The notes under the pieces: generated by a model | What the model saw: only the letters and a program-made list of their open reading frames with translations | Databases searched by the model: none | Told to the model about the DNA's origin: nothing | Part shown: positions 12,125 to 21,922 of the stretch, in pieces | Position numbering within the stretch: position 1 is the stretch's first letter | How the letters are laid out: each line of letters starts with the position of its first letter | Program-made: the position numbers and the translations under genes | From: Tilletiaria anomala UBC 951 | Taxonomy: Eukaryota > Basidiomycota > Exobasidiomycetes > Georgefischeriales > Tilletiariaceae | Assembly: GCF_000711695.1 (NCBI RefSeq) | Contig: NW_013546973.1 | Coordinates: forward strand, 1-64,000 | Length of the DNA: 64,000 nt | Direction of reading: 5' to 3'

Positions 12125-14480
12125 ATGGCACCGGTCGACCTCGACCTCTCGTTCGACGACGTAGAATACGGGGCGGCGCGTTCGCGTTCGCGTTCGAGCT
12201 TGAGCGACCGCAGCGGCTACGATACGGCACCTTCAATTCTCTCTCCTTCAGGTAAAGCAGGCATAAGTGAACCGGTACTAGCTGCTGCGGAAGAGAGGCA
12301 AGACAAAACAAGAAGTGCAACAGCCGACGCCAGCTCTTCGTCCGATAAGATCGGCACGGACCCGGAGTCGCAGCAGGACGGCGTCGATCTCTCATCCCCA
12401 TATCTGCCGCACCATCCCGAAAATGAGACCCGCGTTGCAGCTATTGCGGGAGAGCGGAAGGATTATGGGCACCTCGACTTCGAAGGGCTCGACCCAGATT
12501 TGGTCAGGACGTTAATCAAAGATGAAGGCGTTAGGCAAGGCTTGAACCAAAGGCATCTCCAGCTTATTGCATTGGCTGGGGCGATCGTAAGTCGGCGAAA
12601 GTCATTGTGCAGAGATGGGCTCTAAGCATCATCTTCTCTCCCTTTATTTTTACACACGCCAGGGCACTGGTCTCTTCCTTTCCACCGGCTTTTCTCTACA
12701 ACAATCTGGCCCCCTCGGTCTGTTGCTCTCTTTCATCCTTGTCGGCACCTTTGTCATCGGTATAGTCCTATGCCTCAGCGAAATGGCCTGCTTGGCGCCT
12801 ACGTCAGGCTCCTATATCCGCTTCACAAGCATGTTTGCGGACAAGGCACTCGGTTTTGCAACGGGACTATGTTTAGTCTTTGGGTGTGCTATCACGCTTC
12901 CCAGTGAGCCCCCTTCACTTTTTTGGTCGAACTGTCACAAGCCATTACCTGACAAAATAACCTTTGTTTCAGCCGAAATCGTTGCATGTGTTGTCCTGGT
13001 ACAATATTGGACCTACTTTGCGCCAGCGTTGTTTGTCACGGTATTCGCTATTCCCCTCATTTTGACGAATCTGACCTTCGTGCGATGGTACGGGGAACTC
13101 GAAGCATTTTTTGCCATGCTCAAAATCCTCCTCGTCGTTATTCTGGTTATCACCGGCATTGTCATCGATGCTGGAGGCGGGCCAAACGGCCAAGTAATAG
13201 GTGTGGCTTATTGGCACAACCCGGGACCCTGGCAGAAGTACCTTGTTCAAAGCGGAGCTGGATACTGGTAAGCGATCCTCAATCACGCTTAGTGTCGATC
13301 TTTAGTCCACTTACAAGGCTCTTGCCCTGCAGGTATGGCTTTTGGAGCTGCTTAATCAATGCTGCATTTTCCTACGCTGGAGTCGAAAGCGTAGCGATGG
13401 CCGCTGCCGAAACCAAATCTCCACGCCAAAACATTCGCAAGGCGGCGAAACGTGTCTTCTTTAGGGTATTCTTCCTTTACATTCTATCTCTGTTCATCGT
13501 CACGCTCATTGTTCCGTGCGTCAATTTTGAGGCAAATGCGCGTATATTTTTTCGCTGTTGACCCCATGTGTCCTCTTCATTACAGAAGCGACGACGAACG
13601 CCTCAATACTGACAGTGGGACTGCAAGTCAGAGTCCTTTCGTGATTGCCTTTCAGCGGGCTGGCATCAGCGTGTTGCCTTCCTTCACCAGTGAGCTACCT
13701 CGCGATCGCTCACTCGCAGGATCTCATCGAATTGCTGATGTAGCTAACCCATCCCTGCTGTACCTCAGACGCCATTGTCCTTACTAGCGCATTCAGCTCT
13801 GGCAATCAAGCCGTCCTGTCAGGCTCTCGTGCCTTGCTCGGTCTTTCGCTCGACGGCCTGGTGCCCAAATTTTTCCGACGAACGAATCGATTTGGCACGC
13901 CATGGATCGCCGTCTTAACTGTTTGCTCACTCATCCCTCTTGCATACACCGTGGTCAGCAGCGAAGCTACGTCAGTTTTCTTCTATTTGACATATCTCAG
14001 CGCAAGTGGCACTCTATGGAGCTGGACTGCGATATCCGTGGCGTATCTGCAAGTTTACTATGGCATGAAGAAGCAAGGCATTTCCAGAGACTGTGAGTCC
14101 TTCTGTATAAATCTCATAATACGATGGCAGACTGACGATGTTCACTTTGACATCCAGCCCTCCCTTACAAATCGCCGCTGCAACCATACCTGACCTGGTG
14201 GAGCCTTTGTGGCTGTTTATTTATCCTCATCACGTCTGGTTTCAAAAACTTTGTGCAGCCAAGCAAAAATTTCGACGTTCAATCCTTTCTTTCGTCATAC
14301 CTAACCCTTTTCATCAACCTCAGCCTGTTCATCATCTGGAAAGTGGTCAAGAAAACGCGATGGCTCCGGCTGCAAGATGTGCCGGTCATGCCTTGGCTTA
14401 TGCAATTCCAACAAAACCCTGAAACACCGCTTAAGCCAGATGGAGGGTGGAGGAGGATTGTCACGATTCTCTGGGCATGA
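12125..14480 (+). CDS. Amino acid permease (APC/YAT family)
   Basis: Plasma-membrane amino acid/proton symporter of the fungal APC (YAT) family. Seven exons, 12125-12586, 12663-12903, 12973-13267, 13333-13515, 13586-13689, 13769-14092 and 14158-14480, all with consistent phases, give 643 residues. A long polar N-terminus of about 150 residues precedes a transmembrane core of about 12 segments. Hallmarks are GTGLFLSTG right after intron 1, SEMACLAPTSGSYI, AMAAAETKSPRQNIRKA and LSGSRALLGLSLDGLVPKFF, followed by YGMKKQGIS and LPYKSPLQPYLTWW. The last two are brought together only by removing the sixth intron. The C-terminal tail is short (ending VTILWA). Substrate range cannot be read from sequence. 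A decayed relative lies 1 kb downstream in the same orientation. Confidence 0.93.
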
Positions 14481-14914
14481 TGATTATTACGCGTCCCTTC
14501 AAGGTGTGCTACTCTGTCGAAGCTGGTTTGAATATCACTCTGGTCGTGACCATACATCTGAATTTTAACCCAGGCGGTTTTTGTGCTACGATAAATTCGT
14601 AGAGAGATAGTTGCGTGTGGCGTGCGTAGAAAGAACACAGCTGTAGTATCGACGCCAGCCTGAGGCGCGTCTGTGACGCAGAACATGTCCAAGCTTACCG
14701 CCTGCAATGCTCCTTTAAGTCACAATATCGGTGTGGGGAAACTCAGCAACGAATACAGTCGATCCCGCCGGGCGGCTTATATATCCCACAATCGATATCA
14801 AGCCCATCACGCCGGAAGTCATGCTCCGACCTTATAGATGGCTGCCACGCGTTCCTTTTGCTGCGTCACGAATGCCCTTTCCGTATGCAGCCAAATTTAA
14901 CGATGTGAAGGATG

Positions 14915-14948
14915 TTGGAGGCGCCACTGCCAGAAGTGGCGCCACCAA
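14915..14948. repeat. 13-bp-stem inverted repeat followed by T run
   Basis: Arms TTGG-A-GGCGCCACT and AGTGGCGCC-A-CCAA pair over 13 of 14 positions around a 6-nt loop, and the right arm runs straight into AATTTTTTCC. The form is like an intrinsic terminator, but the setting is a eukaryotic intergenic region, so a structured RNA end or a chance palindrome are both open. Confidence 0.85.
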
Positions 14949-14958
14949 TTTTTTCCGA

Positions 14959-14979
14959 GGATGCGCTTAGCGCGCATCC
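14959..14979. repeat. 8-bp-stem inverted repeat
   Basis: GGATGCGC and GCGCATCC are perfectly complementary around a 5-nt loop. It sits 10 bp after the larger hairpin, making a small cluster of secondary structure. Confidence 0.8.
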
Positions 14980-15483
14980 AAACCGTGTGCTGAAAACAAA
15001 GCAAACGTGTTGAGGGAAGCATCCTAATGGCAAGCAACCAGGAGACCGCTGCGCAGCAATGCGCGGATGGCCAAGCATGAAGCTTGGAAGCACGATTAGG
15101 CTGGGTGAAGCATGCGCCTAGTATGGCGTGTGATTGGAAGGGGGAGGTCTGTGAGAACAGGGACGCATTGTTGAAATGGGCCAATAGAATACAAGCGAGC
15201 AAGTGCCAATTCAGTCAAATTACGAAGCAAAAAAACTAAGACTGAATATATCTTGACGATTACATTAAACTCAGGATCGTCATCTTGTTCCACCGTGAAT
15301 GTTCAGCTTTGTTTCTATCTGTTTCAGTGTTCAGGTGCCCGGGCTGGCTAGCCCCGTTCCTGGATAAGCACTTTTGACGTGTCAAAAAGTGGCTCATCAT
15401 TGTAATCTCGCTTCCACCTTACCTCGAAAGGAAAAGACACGGCGACGGCGCGACTCGGTGCTACAGTTGAACCCACCTCAGAC

Positions 15484-17553
15484 ATGCTATCGGACAGCAT
15501 CGAACTGGAAACCGGAAAGCTCACATCGGACTATACAAAATATTCCGCAAACTCGCTTGCAGAGCTATCGAGGGGCGAGGAGCTGAGTGGCGAAGCACGG
15601 CACGAAATCTCTTTTGGGGACGACGGAGATCGCGATGGAGGAATTTGCTTGAAAGAAAAAGAGCTATAGATGCATTCTAGGAGTAGATGAGGAGATCAAG
15701 GCAAAGTTGCTCAAGGAGGAAGCTGTAAGATCATGGCTGAAGAGAGGCAGGGTGTGTGACATTCCGGATACATGCTTCGGCAAACCGAGTCATATTTTCT
15801 TATAGCAATGCAGTACCCAAAGTATATTACCAAACGCAAGTCGCAAACCCCGTGACGGCTGACTAAGCTTTTGAGCTTTCCCCCTCTTCACGCAAACCTC
15901 AGTGCTTGCTCTTGCTGGAGGTGAACAAGAGCGGTATTCCCACATATGTAGCCGCTGTTGACGGCTACCACCACTCTTTAAACAACACTTGGCACTGGGA
16001 TTTATCTTGGCAGAGGAAAGGCACTTGGCCGCGCAGGCACCTATTTATTTTTCTCGGCTATGGTGCGGTAGGCACGATCGTTTTATTGATAATGTTCTTC
16101 CTGTACGAAGAAGATATTCTGGCGCCAGTAACGTCATCGTGCATCTATCACGCCAGAATGTTCGTCAACGACACGTTTGGATTCAACTTCAGCTAAAATC
16201 TAGCGTACGGAAGTGCTATCATTGCGCCATGTCAAGTGTTCAGCTGCTAATCCCCCGTTCAGGTGATATGTGGTTTCCGGTGTACAGGAGATGCATGCAG
16301 AGAGTGGACCGGTTCCAAAAGTATTGCAACGACACTATCAGCCCGACGGCCTTTGTGATCATTTTTTCTTTAACCATTGTCGCCTCGAACCTGTTCAGGG
16401 AGTGCAACGCCCCGCATCAGCTATGGGTGGGCAATTTTAATCAAATACAACCGCCCTTTCATCTCAGTGATTCGCCCTTACGGAGATCCAAAATACGGGT
16501 TTGCCATCTTCAAGGTTACGCTCATCATTGACAGGTCAGCTTTGGTCTCTGTATCAACTTGCGTGCTGGCGCGAACGACGATCGCATCGGGTTTAGACAC
16601 TGGTAGCATCTTGGAGTATTTACGGCGTATATTACGCCTGGTGCTGTTGAAGTGAGCCCAAAACTGCTCTGAACACTGCTCATTGCCCAAATTGCTGACT
16701 CAGGTTCGCTTTCTGGCTCAACTGTCTCCATAGCGCTGGTACGGCTTTTGGTCCACTCTCGTCAGTAGGGCTTTTAGCTTTGCGAGCGTCGAGTCGCTAG
16801 CGAGCAAGTTTTGAAGTGGAAGAGGTTGAGCTACCTCAGAAAGAACTTCTCAAAATCTTTAGCCCTCCTCCATCTCATATCTCGTCTTGTGTGTGTTCGG
16901 TGGTTGCGGCAGAGACTCAGACTCCCCGTCAAGCTCGCGCCCAAGCGACAACGCGCGCATCGCTATGGTGTGCCTTGGGTAGTCCTTCTGTGCTGTCTGT
17001 ACATTCCTCCCGCTAAGCTACAAGTGTTTCAAGACTTATAGCGACAGAGGTCTTCGGGTACTTTCAATCGATCCCTGCAGCAAGCATGCTATGGCAATGG
17101 ATTACCATCTTCTCCAACAATCTGCGGTTCTACCACAGGATGAAGAAACAGGGTATCGAATGTAATGATTAGCCTTTCTTAATACATTCTGTTTGCTATC
17201 TCGGCTGTCGAATGCTCTCTCTAGAATAGTGATGCGTTGGAAATTACCACTTCAGGTGGGTACATGTGGCAGATTGCAGAGAACGGAGGCTGGTTTTTTT
17301 TTCATACATGCCTGCTACAGCCGTATCTAGGATTTTACAGATTGGGTGATCAATTTTCATCCTGTTCGCCGGCAGGTTCACAACCTCCATTCCAAGCCAT
17401 GTCAGTGTTGAGGACATGTTCTCGAACTATGCAAGCCGGGATCTGAATATTGATCTTTTTTACGGATGGAAGCTGGTGAACAGGACGCGATGTGTGTCTC
17501 TGGAAGGAATACCAATCAAGCCGTGGATCGTTGAATGCAAGAAGATTTCCTAA
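15484..17553 (+). pseudogene. Decayed amino acid permease
   Basis: Blocks in three frames keep the order of an APC-family amino acid permease but cannot be joined into one protein. In order: a polar N-terminus from 15484 that stops at 15669; VDEEIKAKLLKEEAVRSWLK (15683 on), matching the N-terminal helix of the neighbouring permease; GAVGTIVLLIMFFLYE and LAPVTSSCIYHARMFVNDTF (about 16055-16190); VIRPYGDPKYGFAIFK (near 16475); VAAETQTPRQA (near 16905), the conserved AAAET-PR motif; LRFYHRMKKQGIE (near 17130); and a C-terminal NRTRCVSLEGIPIKPWIVE block ending at 17553. The frame changes and stops several times between blocks, and the conserved GTGLF-type segment is missing. It differs enough from the intact gene at 12125-14480 that it looks like an old paralogue, not a recent copy. 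Confidence 0.8.
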
Positions 17554-17715
17554 ATAGTGATCCCTAAACGTAAGGGCTGGCGCAAGACCTTCCCTATTCT
17601 CTAGGTACGAGCAAAATCCTTCCTTTTTTCTTAGAACGTTAAGATCGCATTCTTGGGGCTACATGTTCTACAATTGAGACGGTGAATGCTATACTACATG
17701 TGAGTGCGACGTGCT

Positions 17716-18765
17716 TCAGCCGAGCATGGCATCGAGGAAATCTTGATCGCTCTCGACCTGCGGCTTTGGTCTTTCCTTGCTGGTCGTGTGATCGTTGCGG
17801 TATATTTGCCGGTCTTCATTCGCCCCCTTGGATGAGGGTATCTTGAAGACAGGCTTGCTTGACACGGCGACGCGCGCTCCCGGATCCAAGATGGCTGTAC
17901 GGGCTTTACTCTCGCGCTCACCAATTGCACGACCCAAGAAACGCTCTTTCAAAGCTGCAGCAAACCGAAGTAGGAAGTCAGTGCCTAGAAGTACGTCGCT
18001 CGCGCACCCGTCATGATACGCACCTCTCAGTGCCTCGGCCTTCTCCTTTTCTTTGAGCATCTCCTCCGTTTCCTCGGCTAGTCTCTGGCGTTCCTCGTGG
18101 GTGATCTGCCGGTCATCGACGCCACCCTTTCCAGCGGCAGATGCAATCCAATCATCCTCTACACCATGACCCTTGCCTTTCCGTCGTTGCTGTTCTCTGC
18201 CTTTGAGGTACGCAAGGCTGTGATCAATATCCTCTTCGATGTCTTCTGCCTCCTCTTGCTCCGCAAAACCAAGTGAGACTGTGTTCTTGTGTGCACGACT
18301 TGTATCGAGTTGCTTCACCCGCTCTACAAGGCCTGAAATGTCCACCTCTGGCTCGGAAACTGAATCTTCCATATGTGGGTCTTTGACGCATTGCTGGAAC
18401 CTCCATATGTTTGATTCGATCTTGCGACGGCCATATTTCTGTCGCTGGCGTTGGCGGTCTAGCACTTCCTCGTCAACATCTTCCACAGCCGAGTTTTCCT
18501 TCGCTTTCGCTGTCGCCTGCAGGGGACGGAATTCCGAGGGACTCTCGCCTTCGTCAATTGCATCACTTTCGCCGTGCACATCTTCATCGTCATTCAGCAC
18601 GTCTCCCTCTTCATCCGGAACAGCAGCCGGAACAGCATCCCAGATGTCTGTACCTCTATGCACACCGTTTCCACGGCCACGAGCTCCACCGCGCCACCCT
18701 CTGTTGCCCCGTGAAGACTGATACTTGGCAGACGCCCGTGCTTTGTATTTGTTCTGCAGGACCAT
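17716..18765 (-). CDS. Unrecognised charged protein
   Basis: I do not recognise this protein. The start at 18765 (MVLQNKYKARASAKYQ) was chosen over in-frame upstream codons because a basic, conserved-looking N-terminus begins there. The sequence then has an Arg/Gly-rich stretch (RGNRGWRGGARGRGNG), long acidic segments and helical charged regions with LAEETEEMLKEKEKAEALR, and ends FLDAMLG. A 69-nt stretch at 18023-17955 has a GTGCGT donor, a CTGAC branch and a TGCTGCAG acceptor. Removing it keeps the frame and turns an irregular segment into a smooth helix (EALR-ALKERFLGRAIG), so I treat it as an intron; the product is then 326 residues. The composition suggests a nuclear or RNA-linked protein, but that is inference. 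Confidence 0.65.
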   Translation of the reverse strand: MVLQNKYKARASAKYQSSRGNRGWRGGARGRGNGVHRGTDIWDAVPAAVPDEEGDVLNDDEDVHGESDAIDEGESPSEFRPLQATAKAKENSAVEDVDEEVLDRQRQRQKYGRRKIESNIWRFQQCVKDPHMEDSVSEPEVDISGLVERVKQLDTSRAHKNTVSLGFAEQEEAEDIEEDIDHSLAYLKGREQQRRKGKGHGVEDDWIASAAGKGGVDDRQITHEERQRLAEETEEMLKEKEKAEALRGAYHDGCASDVLLGTDFLLRFAAALKERFLGRAIGERESKARTAILDPGARVAVSSKPVFKIPSSKGANEDRQIYRNDHTTSKERPKPQVESDQDFLDAMLG

Positions 18766-19176
18766 TTGCCCGACGGAGCAAGTATATCTGCGGTGCTCGA
18801 GCGAGCTGAAGGAACGGAATACAAGTCCAGCTATCGCCAGAGAGAGGCGCCTGAACTGATAGCGAAAATGCGCTGGTAATTTCGCTTTATGTTGAGCAAT
18901 AAGTTTGTGGATATGGCTCGTGACGTACATCTATTCGTAACGACAGAGTGTCCAACAAGTCAAAAAGTTACTGCTTGCTGGGCACCAAATGGGTTGCACC
19001 GAAACCGACCCCTGCCACATGATCGACCAGTTGATTGGGCATCAAACCACCAAATGGGAGATCACCTCAATCATCAAAGAATCGTTGCCGCCAGTTGGAA
19101 CGCAGCTCCCATTGCTCGGTCGACCGTCTCTCGACATATAGCGCTAATTGCTGGTGTCAGCCGTCTAAGCGCCAGC
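18766..19176. other. Bidirectional promoter region
   Basis: 411 bp between the start codons of the unrecognised gene (-) and TIM21 (+). The open frame leading into TIM21 has no presequence-like features before 19177. No repeat is seen; it probably holds both promoters. Confidence 0.5.
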
Positions 19177-20763
19177 ATGGCTTTCCACTGTGTTTCCTTG
19201 CGCAGTGGGCAGGCAGCTGCAAGTGCCTGGTATCGGATATGCCGAGGCATTCAGCGCCCAGATGCACAATTTGTGAGCTCTCCACCTCACCGACTCGCTT
19301 CCACCACATCGTCATCCAGCACGAAGGACGCTCAAAAGAGCCAGCAAGAAGCATCAGCAAAGCTGGCTTCTGAACAGCGAAAAATCCTGGCAGATCTCCG
19401 CGCAGCGACCAGAGAAGACTCCAATTCAGAGTCACACGCTGGCCCTCGCTCCGTTACCGGTAGACCGGGACGAACGCAGGCAGATGACCTTCGGGATGCA
19501 GCGGAAGCCGCACTCAGAGGCAGTCGGTCTGGTGTCGGTCCGATCTCCCTCGGAATGATGGGCGACACTGCAAGTACAATGCCCGGAAGACCTAGCAGAC
19601 TGGACACTTGGACCGGAGATGGGAAAGAATGGAAGGACCTAAGTGGCGGCCAAAAAGGTTCGGTGGCCTCAATCAGACGCTAGCTGTATGACAGAAGAGG
19701 CTTACCGACTTGGACTGATAACCTTTACTTCACCGCCTTAACAGTCGCACGAACAACAATCTTTTCAGGAAGACTCGTTTTCGTCACTGGGGGAGTCGCT
19801 CTGACCCTGGTTCTCGCTTACGCGCTGGCTACGGAGCTGCTTGCTCGCAACAGCCCTACTGTCGTCTACGGAGATGCATGCAAGCTAGTCGAAAACAATC
19901 CCGAGGTAAACTCATTGGCGACGAAACATCAATCCCATTTGTCATCTGGGCTGACAAATGCCCGCTCCTCACGCGCAGGTCAAACAACATCTGCTGCCTC
20001 CGTTCACATTTCACACGAGCTATGCAACATTTGCACCTTCTGATTCCATCACTTCACCTTTGCCTTCGCGCAGGCACCGAAACCGGACCGTGTCAGCAGC
20101 AGTCATGCGAGACTCGCGCACCGGAGATGATCTCATGCTTGTCCGTTTTTTTGTTGGTGCGCGGGATAAGGACAAGGATCTGTCGCTGTGGCAGCAAACA
20201 CGGCAAGGCGTCATCGACGGGACTCTTTGGTGCCGTGAGAGGGCCGAGATCTTGTGGGAAGATCTTGCAGAGCGCTGGAACGAATCTGGCGCTGCCGGTC
20301 ACACGCCTGATGAACAGCTTGCAAGGAGAGGAGGCTGGGCACTTCTCAGCGGCACCGTGGACAAGGAAGGGCAGGGCACGTTGAATTATGCGAATGCAAA
20401 ACTCAGCTCCAACGACAAGCCGAGTGGCGGAATCGTTGCAAGCACAGGTAGGGCTCTGTCTGGCTTCCTTGGCAGCTTTGTAGGGTTGACAAGGGGGCAA
20501 GGGGACGCTGTGCGCACCGCAGCTTCGGCAAAGCATGAACCTGGAACTTGGAGTTCCGGTGAGGTTCATGGCGAGTTGCACAAGGTCAGTCAATCATCCA
20601 CCTTTGTAGCAAGCAGTTTGCTGATTAATTCATCTTGCACCCCAACCAGGACGAGAATGGGGTCTTCCAGTTTAAGCGCCTATTCATCGACATTCCTTCC
20701 AGTAGTTCCGTTGTGCGGAAGCGCGTCTGGATCGTTCGCAATGGGAACGAAGTCCAGCGGTGA
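19177..20763 (+). CDS. TIM21: Mitochondrial import translocase subunit Tim21
   Basis: Tim21 is an inner-membrane TIM23-complex subunit that contacts the TOM complex and respiratory complexes in the intermembrane space. Four exons, 19177-19657, 19745-19905, 19979-20584 and 20650-20763, give 453 residues. The N-terminus (MAFHCVSLRSGQAAASAWYR) is a typical presequence, followed by about 110 disordered residues. The LSGGQK-VARTT motif spans intron 1, and one transmembrane segment (LVFVTGGVALTLVLAYALA) follows at about residues 168-188. The Tim21 domain has SDSITSPLPSRRHRNRTVSA and DDLMLVRFFVGARDKD, and ends in IPSSSSVVRKRVWIVR. The first donor, GTTCGG, is weak but needed to join the conserved motif. 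The protein is longer than yeast Tim21, mainly in linkers. It converges on YKT6 with 104 bp between stop codons. Confidence 0.92.
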
Positions 20764-20867
20764 TCCGAACTTCACAATTGCAAGGCCACCACGCAGGGGC
20801 GAGCGAAGCAATGTCCAGTCTATCAGGCGTAGCAGCAAATGGGTGTAGTGTACAAGAAGAAAGAACA

Positions 20868-21922
20868 TCACATCACAACGCAGCAAGAGTCTGAGTGGGA
20901 AAGACAAGAGTCAGCGCAACGTCCGAATGGCCTAAGTAATATCTCCTATGCGCACTTTGTTTCTTGGCTGTTTTGTAAAACATTTTGCTTTGTGCATTGA
21001 GGGATCCACTCTTCTCGACGAGCTTGTCAAGATCCTCACCACGCTGCAGAACTGATTCGATCGTTTGGTGCTGCACGAGGACCATGGTAGAGCCGTCAAC
21101 ACGCTTCTCCAACATCGAAAATCCGCTCAATTCGGCTTACAAGGACAATCTTTGTTTCATCGAGCTCTTGTTGAACCTTCATGATGGTATCCGCCTGTCT
21201 AGGGTCCTGATACCTCGCGAGGTACTCCTGCGCTTGTGGGAAGTCGGAAGTAGTGGTGAGCACTCCCTCGCCCTTGGATGGCTGTGGGGCGCTTCCCGTA
21301 GTGATACGGTTGACGTGGCTCTCATATCGCATCTTGGGCACCTTAATGATGAATTCGTCAAGCATGTTGTTGAGCAGAGAGAAAGCAACGCGCGTAGGGT
21401 ATTCTGCGTCCGATACGAGCACGCCACAGATTCCATCTGATGCTGGCCGAGAATGCACGTGGGCTACGTAGCTGTTCTCCTGCACGCTTTGCCGCTGTGT
21501 GGGAGCTGTTCGCTCGGCGACAGTCTGGGCGTAGACGAAGATGGGCGTAAGTTCATAAGCAATGGGCAATCAGGGGTGGGCTCAGTTGTTTCGCTTGCGA
21601 GTTGCGTCTCGTCACAGTTTAACCCTTTAAACACACCTTGCTCATGAAGCCCATAATGTCCTGCACTGTCCCACGCTGCATCCAACTGAACGATCCAAGG
21701 TCCCAAGCGCTGACAAGTGGGACCGCAGGTGCGCCGGGCGGGTTGGCAAAAATGAGGAGACCATCTGTGAGGTAGCGTGATGATGCTTGATGTCAGATCT
21801 CCGCGGTGCAAGTCCTGAAGTCAGCATTGGATCTCACAAAGCTTCCTATGCGGATTTGAAAGAATAAGAGAGAGCAGTTAGCTTGCTGGATGCGCCAAGG
21901 GCCGTTCGCCATCGACTCACAT
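20868..21922 (-). CDS. YKT6: R-SNARE Ykt6 with split start codon and micro-exon
   Basis: Ykt6 is a lipid-anchored SNARE acting in Golgi, endosomal, vacuolar and autophagosome fusion. I read six exons: 21922-21921 (AT of the start codon), 21845-21838 (8 nt), 21764-21637, 21524-21141, 21070-20956 and 20890-20868, giving 219 residues. The start MKLYGLLIFANPPGAP, then the longin domain with SAWDLGSFSWMQRGTVQDIM, TVAERTAPTQRQSVQEN and SDAEYPTRVAFSLL, then the SNARE helix from QADTIMKVQQELDETKIVL through HQTIESVLQRGEDLDKLVEK to SKMFYKTAKKQ, are all typical. The last exon supplies NSCCVVM, the palmitoylated Cys plus farnesylated CaaX end that defines Ykt6. The N-terminal structure rests on consensus: no other ATG upstream of exon 3 reads into the conserved frame, and intron 1 has a GCTAACT branch site. 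Confidence 0.9.

Larger units (their letters stand above)
14481..15483. other. Intergenic region with hairpins
   Basis: About 1 kb between the intact permease and its decayed relative. It has no recognisable coding exon. The central part holds two strong inverted repeats 10 bp apart, listed separately, and a short self-complementary GCTGCGCAGC further on. Confidence 0.5.
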
